Assembly: GCA_033220425.1 (NCBI GenBank)
Contig: CM065651.1
Span: 2,914,001-2,978,000 of the forward strand
Direction of reading: 5' to 3'
DNA from: Lepraria neglecta
Taxonomy: Eukaryota; Ascomycota; Lecanoromycetes; Lecanorales; Stereocaulaceae
DNA: 64,000 nt
Part shown: positions 11,131 through 20,925 of the stretch, one piece after another
Layout of the letters: the number at the start of each line of letters is the position of its first letter
Position numbering within the stretch: the first letter of the stretch is position 1
Made by a program: the position numbers and the translations under genes
Notes under the pieces: model-generated
The model's database searches: none
Told to the model about the DNA's origin: nothing
What the model saw: only the letters and a program-made list of their open reading frames with translations

Positions 11131-12176
11131 ACCAATGATGCATGGAGAGATTTTAGCTGAGATGACATGTTGCCAAACATCGAATCCAATGTTTCTGTAA
11201 TACCGGTTCCAGGAAAGCCAAAGACATCTATGATCCTGACCTCGACCACAACATGTTTGGAATTGTCCAGTGAATTTTGCAGGATACAGTTACCCGGTTG
11301 AGGCTGACTATAAAGTTGTTGTATTTGAATCACCATTCAATAACGGAGATATACCAATACTGAACTACGATCTTTGCGTCATTGCCATTCTATTCAGGGC
11401 GCAATTATATCAAAATAACCTACAACCGCAACGGCCTGACATTCTATCACTCCACAAGCGCCTGCGCTCTTGTATGTTCACAAATGCGCAACCGCACATT
11501 TTCGACAATGGTTACCAAAAAGTCGGCGCCGTGCCCGTGGCTAGATGGACACGGTGTTCGGGCCCGGCATGCTGTGTCCTTTGCCGGGCAACGACAATCA
11601 GATCTGAAACTTCGAGTTCAGTAAGGAATTTCAATTCAAAATCCTCGCCTCGAGTAAAAAAGATGTCGACGTGATGAGGCGTGTGAATGAACGGGGCGAG
11701 AAATGCGATGCGAACGAGGGCTGTTTTGACTTTTGTTATTACCAGCTCGTATTTCCGTGAGGCAAAGTCAATGATGTAAGGAATCGCGAACTGATGATGA
11801 AAAGTGTGGAAAAGGATGCGTGAACACCAATGTTCAAATCGAATCAATATTTGGCGAGATTGAAGGTTGAAGAGGTCGTCTAACTAGACACGGGGTTAAC
11901 TCTGGTTTAACCCCGTCTATGACCGCAAGAGCCTCGCGAATAGAATATTTCAATGATCAGTTTTTGATAAATTTAATAACTTAAAGTAAATTTACATTAT
12001 ACAATTTTATATAATTATTCAACTCAAGATTGATTTAAGGAATTTTGACAACACAGGCTTTCGCTGTGGAATGATGGCCAATGATTGGATTGTCTTAAGA
12101 CGGCGGCTTGGGCTTGATCTGTGTTGTGCTGAGAAGAAACTATGAGCTGTGCCTTTTATCGAATTAGCCCCCTGGG
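11131..12176. other. spacer with degenerate ORFs and AT-rich tail
   Basis: About 1 kb between the acidic ORF and the DUF7924 gene. The longest frames are 134 codons (+, 11270-11674) and 111 codons (-, 11847-11512). They overlap, so at most one is real, and neither shows a domain. A hairpin lies at 11885-11919, followed by a strongly AT-rich stretch (about 11940-12030). This could be a relic gene or mobile-element scar. Confidence 0.4.
11885..11919. repeat. 13-bp inverted repeat (hairpin)
   Basis: TAGAC plus GGGGTTAA pairs with TTAACCCC plus GTCTA across a loop of about 7 bases, with a 2-base bulge in the left arm. It lies at the left edge of an AT-rich stretch and outside any called gene. 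Confidence 0.7.
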
Positions 12177-13706
12177 CTATTCTCGTCTCTCAGATCTTCT
12201 AGTCCCAGACCTCATGTTATCTCGAACGGTCTTCTCCTTCACACGTCGATTTGATGCTACTTTGGATGGAGGATTCGTTCGAGCACCGACCGGAGTTCTG
12301 CGGCTGGAGCTAGCAAATGTATCCATGTTCAGGGCAAGCTCGTCAGCAGACGTCTCAGATTCTAGGTGAGTGTGCTCGTTCGATGATAGTGATACGAAGC
12401 TTTGCGTAGATGAAACCAAATCTGAATGTTCCGTATCTGGCACCTTGCCGTTCGCCGCAGCTATGAGCTCTTCCCGTTTCTCTTTCGCCCAGTCCCTAGC
12501 GTTTCTCAAGGCGCCAGCTCCTTGTCGGAAGGTATCAGGGGCGTCGGTCATAGCAAATGATCGTAGCTGGGTCATGCGGTATTCATTCGATCTTTTAGGA
12601 TCTTCGGACGCAGTAGGATGGGTTGTGTACATGGTGAGGAGGCCACTATGATGATAGGTCGATGTAATCGTATAAGCATTGTTGTCGAATAGCGTCTCCT
12701 GACCGACGTAAGATCGAAGCTCGTGTACCCCCCGGGCACCCATAGCACCGTCGTATAAAGCTTGTAGCTTGCATACGTCTGAAGTTCCCTTTGGACCTTT
12801 CCCCTCGGTGAAGAAATTGGGCACGCAGGGTGCAGCAGTGTTCGTTGACGGTACGATGTAGGGGCCTAGATCTTCCCGGACTTGTTTTTTGAGTTCCGCC
12901 GGACGGCTTCCATCGTAGAAGTCCGGCTTAGCCTTGGTAATAGAGCCGTCGGTCAGGTGTTTGAGATTTCCGAAATAGAGATTCTCCTGCGAGGGAATAT
13001 CGGCGGTGCCAGCAATAATCGGGAATGCCTTACTCATCACCGTATTCTCGGTCAAAGCCTGCATGTTTGTCTTTTCAAACTTCCGAAATGCTTCACGAGG
13101 AAAGCGTGATGGTGAAAGAGAAGGCCGTGGCCGTGCTAGCATTTCGTTTATTTCCTCCCAGTTATCTGGATATACGGAGCCATTATCATCACCATGGTCG
13201 TACCCATGAGGGTAGATACTATTATCAATGAGATGCTGCTCGAAGATAGGGTCATAGGCAGAAGATTTCCTGGTCTTCGAGGATGTATCCGAAATTTTGG
13301 CTCGTTTCCTAGAACCCGATTGACTCGGGTCCATCATTCGACTGGAAGGAGCTGCGGTTTCGAGTCCCGGATACTAGCATACAGTCAGAAAGCTTTTCGG
13401 AGAAGGTTGGATCGAACTTACAGCTCTAAGGTCACCAAGGCCTGGTCCACCGTGTCTTGCGAAGCGCTTAAGCTGTGCAAGGTCAATGTCTTCCTTACCA
13501 GTCCGATCAGGCGGTAAAGGAGCAGCAGGCCACACAGTCCTTCGATCAAACTCTCGAAGAGCGCGGGGAGTGAGCCACAACCGTGACAGGTTGTCCCAAA
13601 ACCAGCTGGGTGTCCGGTGTCGTTGCTGATTCTCGAGCTTTCGACGTTTGGTGTCAGTCGTAGGCTCTGCCTCAACACACAGCTTTCGTTTTCGATTGGG
13701 GGGCAT
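12177..13706 (-). CDS. DUF7924 family protein
   Basis: Two exons on the minus strand, 13706-13422 and 13373-12177, with a 48-bp phase-0 intron, give 493 residues. The N-terminus is basic with nuclear-localisation-like runs (PPNRKRKL, TKRRKLENQ, GSRKRAKIS). The central block has the family's conserved features: the FYDGSRPAELKKQVREDLG region, IVPSTN, a PNFFTEGKGP turn, LYDGAMGARGVHELRSY and DNNAYTITSTYHHSG. The C-terminal third is Ser-rich and ends in a basic tail. DUF7924 is widespread and often amplified in filamentous fungi. The EGKG and DGA..GAR segments are reminiscent of restriction-endonuclease-like folds, but this is only a suspicion and the function is unknown. It is divergent from the kinase gene (298 bp between starts). 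Confidence 0.85.
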
Positions 13707-14004
13707 TGGAGTTCTCTCTGAAGGTATTGAACCTCAGTCTCATGAAACGTCTTATTTAATCAAGAATGCGGAGATGCAGATAGCGCGCGTCTCCCAAAAC
13801 CACACTACGGGGTGTGAGTCATTTCAGATTGCGGGGTTGATAAGCCAATCAACGAAATGGCTGCTGCCTGGAAGACGCTAAATATATGCATGCGCCAGAT
13901 AAGCACCCATACCTTTTCACCCTTCATCCCGTTGAAAAGATGATGGTGTGAGCACTTTGCGCACTGCAGCTTCGAGCCCCTACCGACGTCCGTCAGATTC
14001 ACAA
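13707..14004. promoter_or_regulatory. divergent promoter region, DUF7924 (-) / CK1-like kinase (+)
   Basis: 298 bp between two outward-facing start codons; it must hold both promoters. No specific motif is called. Confidence 0.45.
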
Positions 14005-15096
14005 ATGGAGAACTTGGTGAGTAGGTTGTGCTCTTCGATCTTGCCTCTTCCTTATCGACACGACATGGCCACGGTGTACTGACAGCTCATTTACGTTAGG
14101 ACTTACGCATAGCCGGTAAATATCGGCTGCGAAGAAGGATTGGTGGGGGCGGCTTCGGCGATGTGTATATAGGTAATGGAAGTGGGTGACCGCAGCTGCT
14201 TCATGAGACTCATGATGCACCAGCAACCAACATAGAGACCGACGAAGATGTCGCCATCAAACTCGAACGGGTGCAAATCGATCCCTCCCTCCTGGAACGT
14301 GAAGCCGATGTTTATCGATCCCTTTCTGGTGGTGCCGGCATTCCACGCGTTCGCTTGTATGAGACCGAATCTGAATACAACGTGATGGTGTTTGATCTCC
14401 TGGGGCCGAGTTTGGAAGACCTTTTCAACTTTTGCGGCCGCAAGTTCTCTCTCAAAACAGTGTTGATGCTCGCGGACCAGCTCATTCGTCGTCTGGAATA
14501 TATCCATTCCAAGCGTGTCATCCATCGAGACATCAAACCGGAGAACTTCTTGATGGGTGAAGGGAAGCATGGGAATCAGGTTTATGTGACGGATTTGGGG
14601 CTCGCCACGGAACGCCGTGCTGCTCAGGTCAATACCGGTCGTGCCCGGATTCCACATTTGATTGGCACGGCCCGTTTTGCCAGCATCAATGGTCATTTAG
14701 GTGTTGGTAAGTGCAATATCCTCGGTTCTTGCTGCGCAAAGACTAATGCCTGGTCAAGTGCAGCATCGCTGCGATGATTTGGAATCCCTCGGGTACATGC
14801 TTCTCTACTTTCTTCGAGGCTCACTCCCGTGGCAAGGTCTCACGGCCGTGGATCAGATGCAAAAGGAGGAACTTATCTTGGAGAAGAAGCAGACGATCAA
14901 AACGAGGGATCTTTGCGACGGCCTTCCCAAGGAATTCGCGGCTTATTTCGACCATATCCGTTCCCTTGGCTTTGACGACAAGCCTCAATACCCACATCTG
15001 CGCAAAATATTCCGTGGTCTCTTCATAAGTGAGGGCTTCGAATATGATCATGTGTATGATTGGACAATCCTCGAATATCTGAGATCGACACAATGA
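14005..15096 (+). CDS. short casein-kinase-1-like protein kinase
   Basis: Exons 14005-14016, 14100-14172, 14224-14706 and 14759-15096 give 301 residues. The first exon codes only four residues (MENL). Kinase landmarks in order: Gly loop [18 protein letters not shown] (ATP lysine), the CK1 hallmark [29 protein letters not shown] (catalytic loop), VTDLGLA in place of the usual [17 protein letters not shown], and [20 protein letters not shown]. The protein stops soon after the kinase core ([10 protein letters not shown]), without the long tail of Hrr25/Yck types. CK1 kinases prefer primed Ser/Thr sites and act in signalling, trafficking and clock control. The DLG variant keeps the metal-binding Asp, so activity is possible. 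Divergence from canonical CK1 (for example at the activation loop before GTAR) suggests a paralogue with a relaxed or altered role. Confidence 0.85.
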
Positions 15097-15497
15097 AGGA
15101 AGGTACTGCAAGATGTGTATACCTGCCAGAAAGAGCTGCACAAGGTTGGATTTTGGGGTGGACAAGGCAAACGGGTCTTACGGCCAGATGAAGACAGTAT
15201 ATGAGAAGAGAAAACGCTGGAGTATCCGACAACAGTGATGGAAGACTACATCCAGAACCGAAGTGCGGGTTTCGGGCTTCTGATTAGTGCTACCATTCGC
15301 TGGCAACGTCGCCAGGTGTTCTGGGCCGATGAGGACTGTGACATAGTTCTCTCTCGAACTGTATTTCGAATACAGGGAGAGAATCTCCATTTTCTCACTC
15401 AATGCCACCTCCAAAGATGGATCTTTCGGTATCTGGCCCATTTTACGTTGCAGCCAAGAGGACGTTGACCTGAACCTCTCAGGGAAAGGGTGCCAAG

Positions 15498-15547
15498 TCA
15501 TATGACAGTAGTTCTCTGCTCGCGGGCAGAAAACTACTGTCACGTGA
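15498..15547. repeat. 50-bp imperfect palindrome
   Basis: Two 25-base arms (left starts TCATATGACAGTAGTT, right ends AACTACTGTCACGTGA) match at 21 of 25 positions with no loop. All four mismatches are transitions, as expected from C-to-T decay of a once perfect palindrome or from wobble-tolerant RNA pairing. CACGTG and CATATG sit at mirrored positions. Confidence 0.8.
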
Positions 15548-16157
15548 GATGAGGGGGCTGAGCTGGGGCAATAGAGCCTTGACTCCACCTCAATGCGCAA
15601 TTACTTCAAAAGAGGATGTGAATATGAAGGATTGCTGACCGACGGCACAAAAGCCAATGGGATTATAGTACTGCTTAGTAATAAAGCTGACCATTCACTT
15701 TGGACTTCCTACGGCACTCATTCAAAATTGACTGATACGAATGTGGGCTAGCTCAGACAATTGCACAGACAGACCTTCTGACACAACCCAATACGTCCTT
15801 GACGGTTACCATATCCCAATCTTTCAAACCCACCACCCTTTCTTCGGGCGAACGGCCCCTGGTGACCCGTCACCAAGCTTGACATACAAGCGGGAGAAGA
15901 AACGATAAGTCATTCTTCTTCCATCTCAATTGACCAGAGAATAAGAAGTCCGGTTCTTGGAGGATGGAGCCTGCAATTTTGTTATAGCTGCAGAGAGAAA
16001 TCAGGGGCGATAACGTAGACACCGGTGAAACTGAGGGAAGAAGGCGTGACGTACCATAGATAAATCTGCTGGCGAGGCTTCTGGTATTTGAACCATATCG
16101 TACGAAGCAAGCGGAAGTTTGATCTTTGGCTCGTCACGAGAAGCGCATTAGATTACG

Positions 16158-16196
16158 TAAGGAAGTTCTGTCCTCCCGGAGGACAGAACTTCCTTA
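16158..16196. repeat. perfect 39-bp palindrome (19-bp arms, one-base centre)
   Basis: TAAGGAAGTTCTGTCCTCC is followed by one C and then its exact reverse complement. It lies 44 bp before locus B of the GAGTACTC repeats. There is no U-tract or neighbouring stop to suggest a terminator. It could be a young foldback insertion or a MITE core. Confidence 0.9.
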
Positions 16197-16239
16197 GTCA
16201 GCTCACCGTGACACAAAAGTCCGGGGAACTGGGCCAGTA

Positions 16240-16425
16240 TTCACTGAGGGAGCACTCGCTGGGGGAGTAGTCCCCACGGGTAGTAGACCATCCAAAATTG
16301 ATGGCTCACTAAAGGGAGTATTCGCTGAGGGAGCACTCGCTGGGGGAGTACTCCCCACGGGTAGACCCTCTAAAACCTGAGAGAAACCTGGTAGAGCACT
16401 CCCTAGGGGAGTACTCTCCACTGAC
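16240..16425 (-). repeat. GAGTACTC repeat family, locus B
   Basis: Two units 81 bp apart (16240 and 16321), plus a partial third, share GAGGGAGCACTCGCTGGGGG and GGGGAGTACTCCCC. Read on the minus strand the order GAGCCATCAATTTTGGATGG, then ACCCGTGGGG, then the AGTACTCCCC words matches locus A units, so this is the same family inverted. The minus strand translates as GEYSPSECSLSEYSL in one frame and EPSILDGLLPVGTTPPASAPS in another, without a supported gene around it. Confidence 0.75.
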
Positions 16426-17036
16426 ATCCAATAATTGAGGGATTACTGGCTGAGGTGGCGTGCACCTAAATCGGACCCCTTGTTGCAATGCTTCATGCAG
16501 CCCGTCGCCATGCAGGTCCATCCCTCAGTCAAGGCCTATCCCTTGTCCCTTAAACATGGTCTGTCCCTTTTCTCGAAGTCCATCCCTATCCCTCTGCTCC
16601 TGATCACAGCTGGTGTTTTGAAGGTGGACTTAAATCCGTAGAGGGGTCGTCTAGTGCCCCTGTGAATTGGAGAGAACTCCTGTTACCATCTACATTCCGA
16701 TTATAATGATCACTGTGATACTTCCACCTAGATGGCAAGAAAGATGTTTGAATGTTGGGACGAGAGGCAAGAGCGGCGTTAAAACGTGCGAAATAGCACC
16801 CGAAATAGCACAGATAGGGCTGAGCGGGGTAGGGCGACCAAGCATTTAGATAGCCATCTTTCTTCCTCCAGCAATCCACCACCATTTAGACCTTCTCATT
16901 AGTTGGCGCTGACCACCGACAGACCCTCTTCTTTATGACTCCACTAATAATGGCTTCCATCTGCTAGCGCCCCTCGAGCTATTCCCATCTGGTTGCCTTA
17001 CAACGTGAAACTAGCAGTACAGAACGCCTCTCGACA

Positions 17037-18792
17037 ATGGCATTCTTCAGTCTTCCCAATGAGATCATAATCGAGATCGTCGAACACTTGGACAAGGTGC
17101 AAGACGTCGATTATTTCATCTGCGTGAGTAAGCGATTTTACAATCTCTTTCGATGACTATTTGTATTGCTACAATATAAAACATCGAAGATGCAGTGCTC
17201 TATTCTGGGCTGCGGAACATGGTCGTGAATCTACAGCGCGCAAACTGCTTCGCCTAGGAGCGGACGTTAATTCCAAAGTAGAGAAGGCAGGAAGCAATGG
17301 AAATGGGCCAAACGCTGACTCAACGCCTCTTCATTTGGCGGCTTGGAAGGGGCATCTTCCCATGGTGAAATTGTTGCTGGATGTCGGAGCCGATCCTGAG
17401 GCCAGAGTCCGAGAGGGATTGACACCGCTTTTTTTCGCACTTTTTGCGAAGCACGAAAAGGTTGCTCGTACCGTTTCCAGGCATATGAGCAATCTGCAAA
17501 ATTGCTTGGTGGATTCAACGAAAAGACTGACTCTCCTACATGTTTCATGTGGCCGAGGACTTCGGAGTGGTACGGGGTATTTTCTGAATGAAGGTACAGA
17601 CGTTGATGCTATAGACGCGAGTGCAATGACACCCCTCCACCATGCCCTGCTGTAAGTAAGGCCCTTCGCCTTTAGAATCGGACTGTTATCTTACTTTAGC
17701 TAGAATTAATGTCGGTGGAGGGGCGTCTAATCCTGGTCCTGACGAGGTTTTCGAAACAGTGAAGGTGTGCTCTGCATTAGGATAATGTCAAGTCTTCGAT
17801 TTTATAATGCACATCATTCGTCGTTGAGATAGATATCGTAAGACTTCTTAGATCACACGATCAAAAGAATCTTGCGACTTTTAGGGGAAGGCAAATCGTA
17901 AGATTTCTTGTCACAGGAAGAAGAGAAATCGTAAGACTTCCTGGATCACAGGGTAAAATGAAGCTTGAGACTTTTCCAGGCCGGGAAAATCGTAAGACTT
18001 CTTGAATCGCAGGGTAAAATGAAGCTTGAGACTTTTCCAGGCCGGGAAAACCGTAAGACTTCTTGGATCACAGGGTTAAATGAAGCTTGGGACGAAAGAA
18101 ATCGTAAGACTTCCTGGATCACAGGGTAAAATGAAGCTTGGGAAGATGGAAAATCGTAAGATTTCTCGGATCGCAGGGTGAAAAAAAGCTTGGGACTTTC
18201 TAGGGATGGAAAATCGTAAGATTTCTTGGATCGCAGGGTAAAAAAAAGCTTGTGACTTTCGAGGAGATGGGAAATCGTAAGATTTCTTGGATCGCAGGGT
18301 TAAATGAAGCTTGGGACGAAAGAAATCGTAAGACTTCCTGGATCACAGGGTAAAATGAAGCTTGGGAAGATGGAAAATCGTAAGATTTCTCGGATCGCAG
18401 GGTGAAAAAAAGCTTGGGACTTTCTAGGGATGGAAAATCGTAAGATTTCTTGGATCGCAGGGTAAAAAAAAGCTTGTGACTTTCGAGGAGATGGGAAATC
18501 GTAAGATTTCTTGGATCGCAGGGTAAAAAAAGCTTATGACTTTAGAGAGCCAGCACAGGTTGGAGGCGGGGGATCCTTCGAATGGAAGGTCTGCTTCGGC
18601 AGAGCTAGGGTCTTCTGAGGACAGATAGGCTTTAAGGCATCTTGTAATTTAATGCATACCAAAGCCGAAGGAGATATCTCAGTCGATGGAGGGGCATTAT
18701 TATTTGCTGTGGATGGTGCAGGACGGACAGCGCACGATTTGGCAGAAGAGAAGGGGTTGGAACGTGCCATAAAAGCTCTAGACGGTGAATAA
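17037..18792 (+). pseudogene. F-box/ankyrin-repeat gene, broken and split by a minisatellite
   Basis: ATG 17037 opens an F-box (SLPNEIIIEIVEHLDKVQ, then FICVSKRFYNLF). A one-base frame change at about 17150, just before a TGA, separates it from the ankyrin part read in the next frame (YNIKHRRCSALFWAAEHGRE; STPLHLAAWKGHLPMVKLLL; MTPLHHALL) to about 17650. A likely intron (GTAAGTAAG at about 17652, ending TAGCTAG at about 17708) leads to INVGGGASNPGPDEVFETVK. A tandem array then occupies about 17830-18545. After it, 18690-18792 reads DGAGRTAHDLAEEKGLERAI and ends in TAA, the typical last ankyrin repeat. F-box/ankyrin proteins would recruit substrates to SCF ubiquitin ligases. With the frame change and the array in it, this copy is probably not functional unless splicing removes the array. 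Confidence 0.75.
17830..18545 (+). repeat. minisatellite, about 13 units of 50-62 bp, with 224-bp higher-order repeats
   Basis: Each unit carries AATCGTAAGA(T/C)TTC, then TTGGATCGCAGGGTAAAA, then AAGCTTG(G/T)GACTTT. Two consecutive blocks of exactly 224 bp (18071-18294 and 18295-18518), each of several units, are nearly identical, so the latest growth was by whole-block duplication. Unit lengths vary and are mostly not multiples of three, so it is not a coding array. It sits inside the F-box/ankyrin gene. Confidence 0.9.
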
Positions 18793-18990
18793 TCGACAGG
18801 CTATGACGCGTGAAGCAGCGCAGTCACTTTGAGCTTGAGTACTTTTCCCTCATCTTGCGATGAAGCACTTTACGCGGGTTGGTAGATCTAAAGGTCCCTG
18901 CTAGCCTCTACCCCTTGCCCTCCCCTTCTAACATATCCACCACAAAGACTTCGATCTCAGTCACCATTGTACCTGACACAAGTTGAGAAT

Positions 18991-19423
18991 ATGGCGGGGC
19001 CAACCGCCCAAGAGCCTACACCCGCTCACGAGCCTGCGGCACCTCAAGAGCCAATTCAGGAAGAAGGACACTTAGCTATCGACACCCATTCCACCTGCGG
19101 TGAAGATGATGTCTCGACCTACACAACATCCCTCACCTCAAGCGTATTGAAGTTTCCCTCCGAAAACGGCCGCCGCTACCATGCCTTTCGCGAAGGCACC
19201 TATGTCTTCCCCAACGATGAGCCCGAGCAAAGATCGCATGGACATCCATCACGAGATGTATATGCGAGCATGCAGTGGCAAACTCCACCTCGCGCCGCTC
19301 ACCGATACCAAAAGCAAGCGAATCTTGGACCTGGGAACAGGGACGGGCATCCGGTGCGTGGAGATGGCCGACATATATCCTGACGTGGAAGTTCGATCGG
19401 TGTTCGTTGCATGTCATTGGTGA
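18991..19423 (+). pseudogene. LaeA-like SAM-dependent methyltransferase, N-terminal remnant
   Basis: From ATG 18991 the frame reads a Pro/Glu-rich leader, then SSVLKFPSENGRRYHAFREG and TYVFPNDEPEQ. The usual continuation DRMDIHHEMYMRACSGKLHL is present one frame over, implying one extra A in CAAAGATC near 19230. SAM-binding motif I (RILDLGTGTGI) and the following VEMADIYPDVEV are clear; then the frame ends at 19423, well before motifs II-III. Intact members of this family (Methyltransf_23 / LaeA-like) are about 300-350 residues and modify small molecules or regulate secondary metabolism. This copy keeps about 140 residues and cannot be active. The remainder of the domain is not found downstream, so it is a 3' truncation. 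Confidence 0.75.
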
Positions 19424-19742
19424 AAGAGGCTGGTAATTATGCCTGTGCTTTGCCCCCAAAAAGGCTGCCCTGTCAGAAGCCAATGGATGGTGGAGAGGAA
19501 CTGGTTCCATTACAAGAACAGCCTTCAGTTGGCGCCGGCCTGATCAGCTGAGACGACTCAAGGGGCGGTGTTCGAAGTTGGTTGGCCCCAGATGAACGCC
19601 GCCGTGAGGGTGCTGCACGATCACGAGCTTGCCCTGGTCCAAACTTGGGCTCAGGCAGCTATATAATGTCCTCCTGCGTCCGCCCTCGTCTGCCTTTCTT
19701 TTTTCTCGTCTCAAGCCCAATCCACCTCAGCATTCAGGAGCC
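19424..19742. other. spacer before the RING gene
   Basis: 319 bp with no supported gene. The last 90 bases are pyrimidine-rich (CTTTCTTTTTTCTCGTC) and probably hold the start site of the RING gene. Confidence 0.4.
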
Positions 19743-20551
19743 ATGCCTTCCCAAGAACCAGCAAACTTCCTATCCGATCATGGAACATCGCCGGGTTGGC
19801 TCGATCTGTCTCATCACATTGAATACTACTGATCGCCAAAACAGATTCGCCAATCGTCCTCGACTCCAGTGATGATGAGAACCATAGCGCCACCGATCAT
19901 GAGGACTGTGACTGCAGCGATGACAAGGACGACGAACCCAGCGATGACGAGGACTGCGAATCCAGCGATGACGAGGACTGCGATCCCAGCGACTGTATGG
20001 TGTGGAAGACAGAGCTGGTTGATTATGTGGAAGACCAAGCCTTGGATAGTCCCATCTACGCGTTAGCGAACCGCCAGTGGTTTCTACATCCGGAGCTCAA
20101 AATTTTTCGCGCTGAGGACCCGCAAAGTGCCCTCCGGCCATCTGCACTTCGCTCCGACTTCTCACGATTCTCGGCAGACGACAGACTCACCCTACTCAAT
20201 GTTTCATGGCAAATTGCGCATTCTCAGAGGCGAAGAGCAAGGAACCTCCAAAGGAAGCTCAACGACAACCACAAAGAACTGGACCGGCATCAGAAGAAGT
20301 CAACACACTGTGTGAAGCTCGTCATGTCGGCGGTGCACAAGAGGGCCGCTAGAGACTCAGCCCACAAACTTCGCCAGCGACAGGAAAGCTCTCGTATTGA
20401 CTGCCCGATTTGTCGGATTACGGAGGTCAACGTGGTGACGGGCTGTGGCCATGTTTTTTGCAAGGAGTGTATCAATCATTGGAAGGCTATTGGGAATTCG
20501 TGTCCCACATGTAGGAAGCCATTCGAAGGCCCATATCCTCTTCATGTATAA
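19743..20551 (+). CDS. RING-finger protein with acidic N-terminal repeats
   Basis: Exon 1 is 19743-19794 and exon 2 is 19845-20551; the 50-bp intron has a weak GTTGGC donor but a strong TACTGAT branch site and an ACAG acceptor, and it fixes the phase (252 residues). Residues about 17-68 are acidic and Cys-containing, with a repeated SSDDEDC/PSDDEDC octad. A basic coiled segment follows (SQRRRARNLQRKLNDNHKELD). The C-terminus is a C3HC4 RING: CPIC, then CGHVFCKEC, then CPTCRKPF. RING proteins act as E3 ubiquitin ligases, bringing an E2 to a substrate; the substrate is unknown. A single-exon reading from a later ATG (20000) is possible and would drop the acidic part. Confidence 0.75.
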
Positions 20552-20925
20552 TATACACAGATTCGTTGTCTACCTTGGCTATCATTGTTCCACCAGCGAA
20601 GAAGCGAATGATCAAGAATCTTCCTCAATCCATGCAGAGCTCCCATTCCCTTGATATGGATTTTTCTGTGATCAATACCAGAGGTCTAAGGCAGTGGCCA
20701 CCGGGGGACTTTTCCAGAAATGCGCTCTGGCTATATCAGCCAAGCTGGGTACTGCTGGGCGAGATGACATTATCACCTCAAGCTAATGCTTAATCCGACA
20801 ATAAGATGAATCAGTGCTACCTGATCGGACGCAGTGCAGGCAAAGACCAATGCTGTCGTTTAAGTTGTAAGTTCACAATACTTCCAAGTTCCGTCGTGCC
20901 GTCACTGCTAGCAGCCGATTCTTCC
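20552..20925. other. spacer, nothing recognised
   Basis: 374 bp between the RING gene and the NACHT remnant. No ORF with a domain, no RNA gene and no repeat is seen. Confidence 0.4.

Larger units (their letters stand above)
15097..17036. other. 1.9-kb gene-poor spacer holding palindromes and repeats
   Basis: No coding region can be supported; the open frames are short and domain-less. The spacer holds a 50-bp imperfect palindrome (15498-15547), a perfect 39-bp palindrome (16158-16196) and locus B of the GAGTACTC repeat (16240-16425). The rest (about 15560-16150 and 16430-17030) shows nothing I recognise. Confidence 0.6.

Noticed and set aside
11512-11847. 111-codon minus-strand frame in the spacer
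   Set aside because: Overlaps a plus-strand frame of similar length; amino-acid composition gives no family clue and there is no promoter or intron support.
15178-15600. 140-codon minus-strand frame downstream of the CK1-like gene
   Set aside because: It spans the 50-bp palindrome and reads without any domain; probably a chance frame.
16158-16196. Rho-independent-type terminator for the palindrome
   Set aside because: This is a eukaryotic nuclear sequence, no T-tract follows and no gene ends there.
17830-18545. CRISPR-like array
   Set aside because: Units are contiguous and homogeneous with no unique spacers; it is a minisatellite in a fungal genome.
19582-19872. 96-codon plus-strand frame overlapping exon 1 of the RING gene
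   Set aside because: Runs through the pyrimidine-rich leader and the RING intron in another frame; a shadow.
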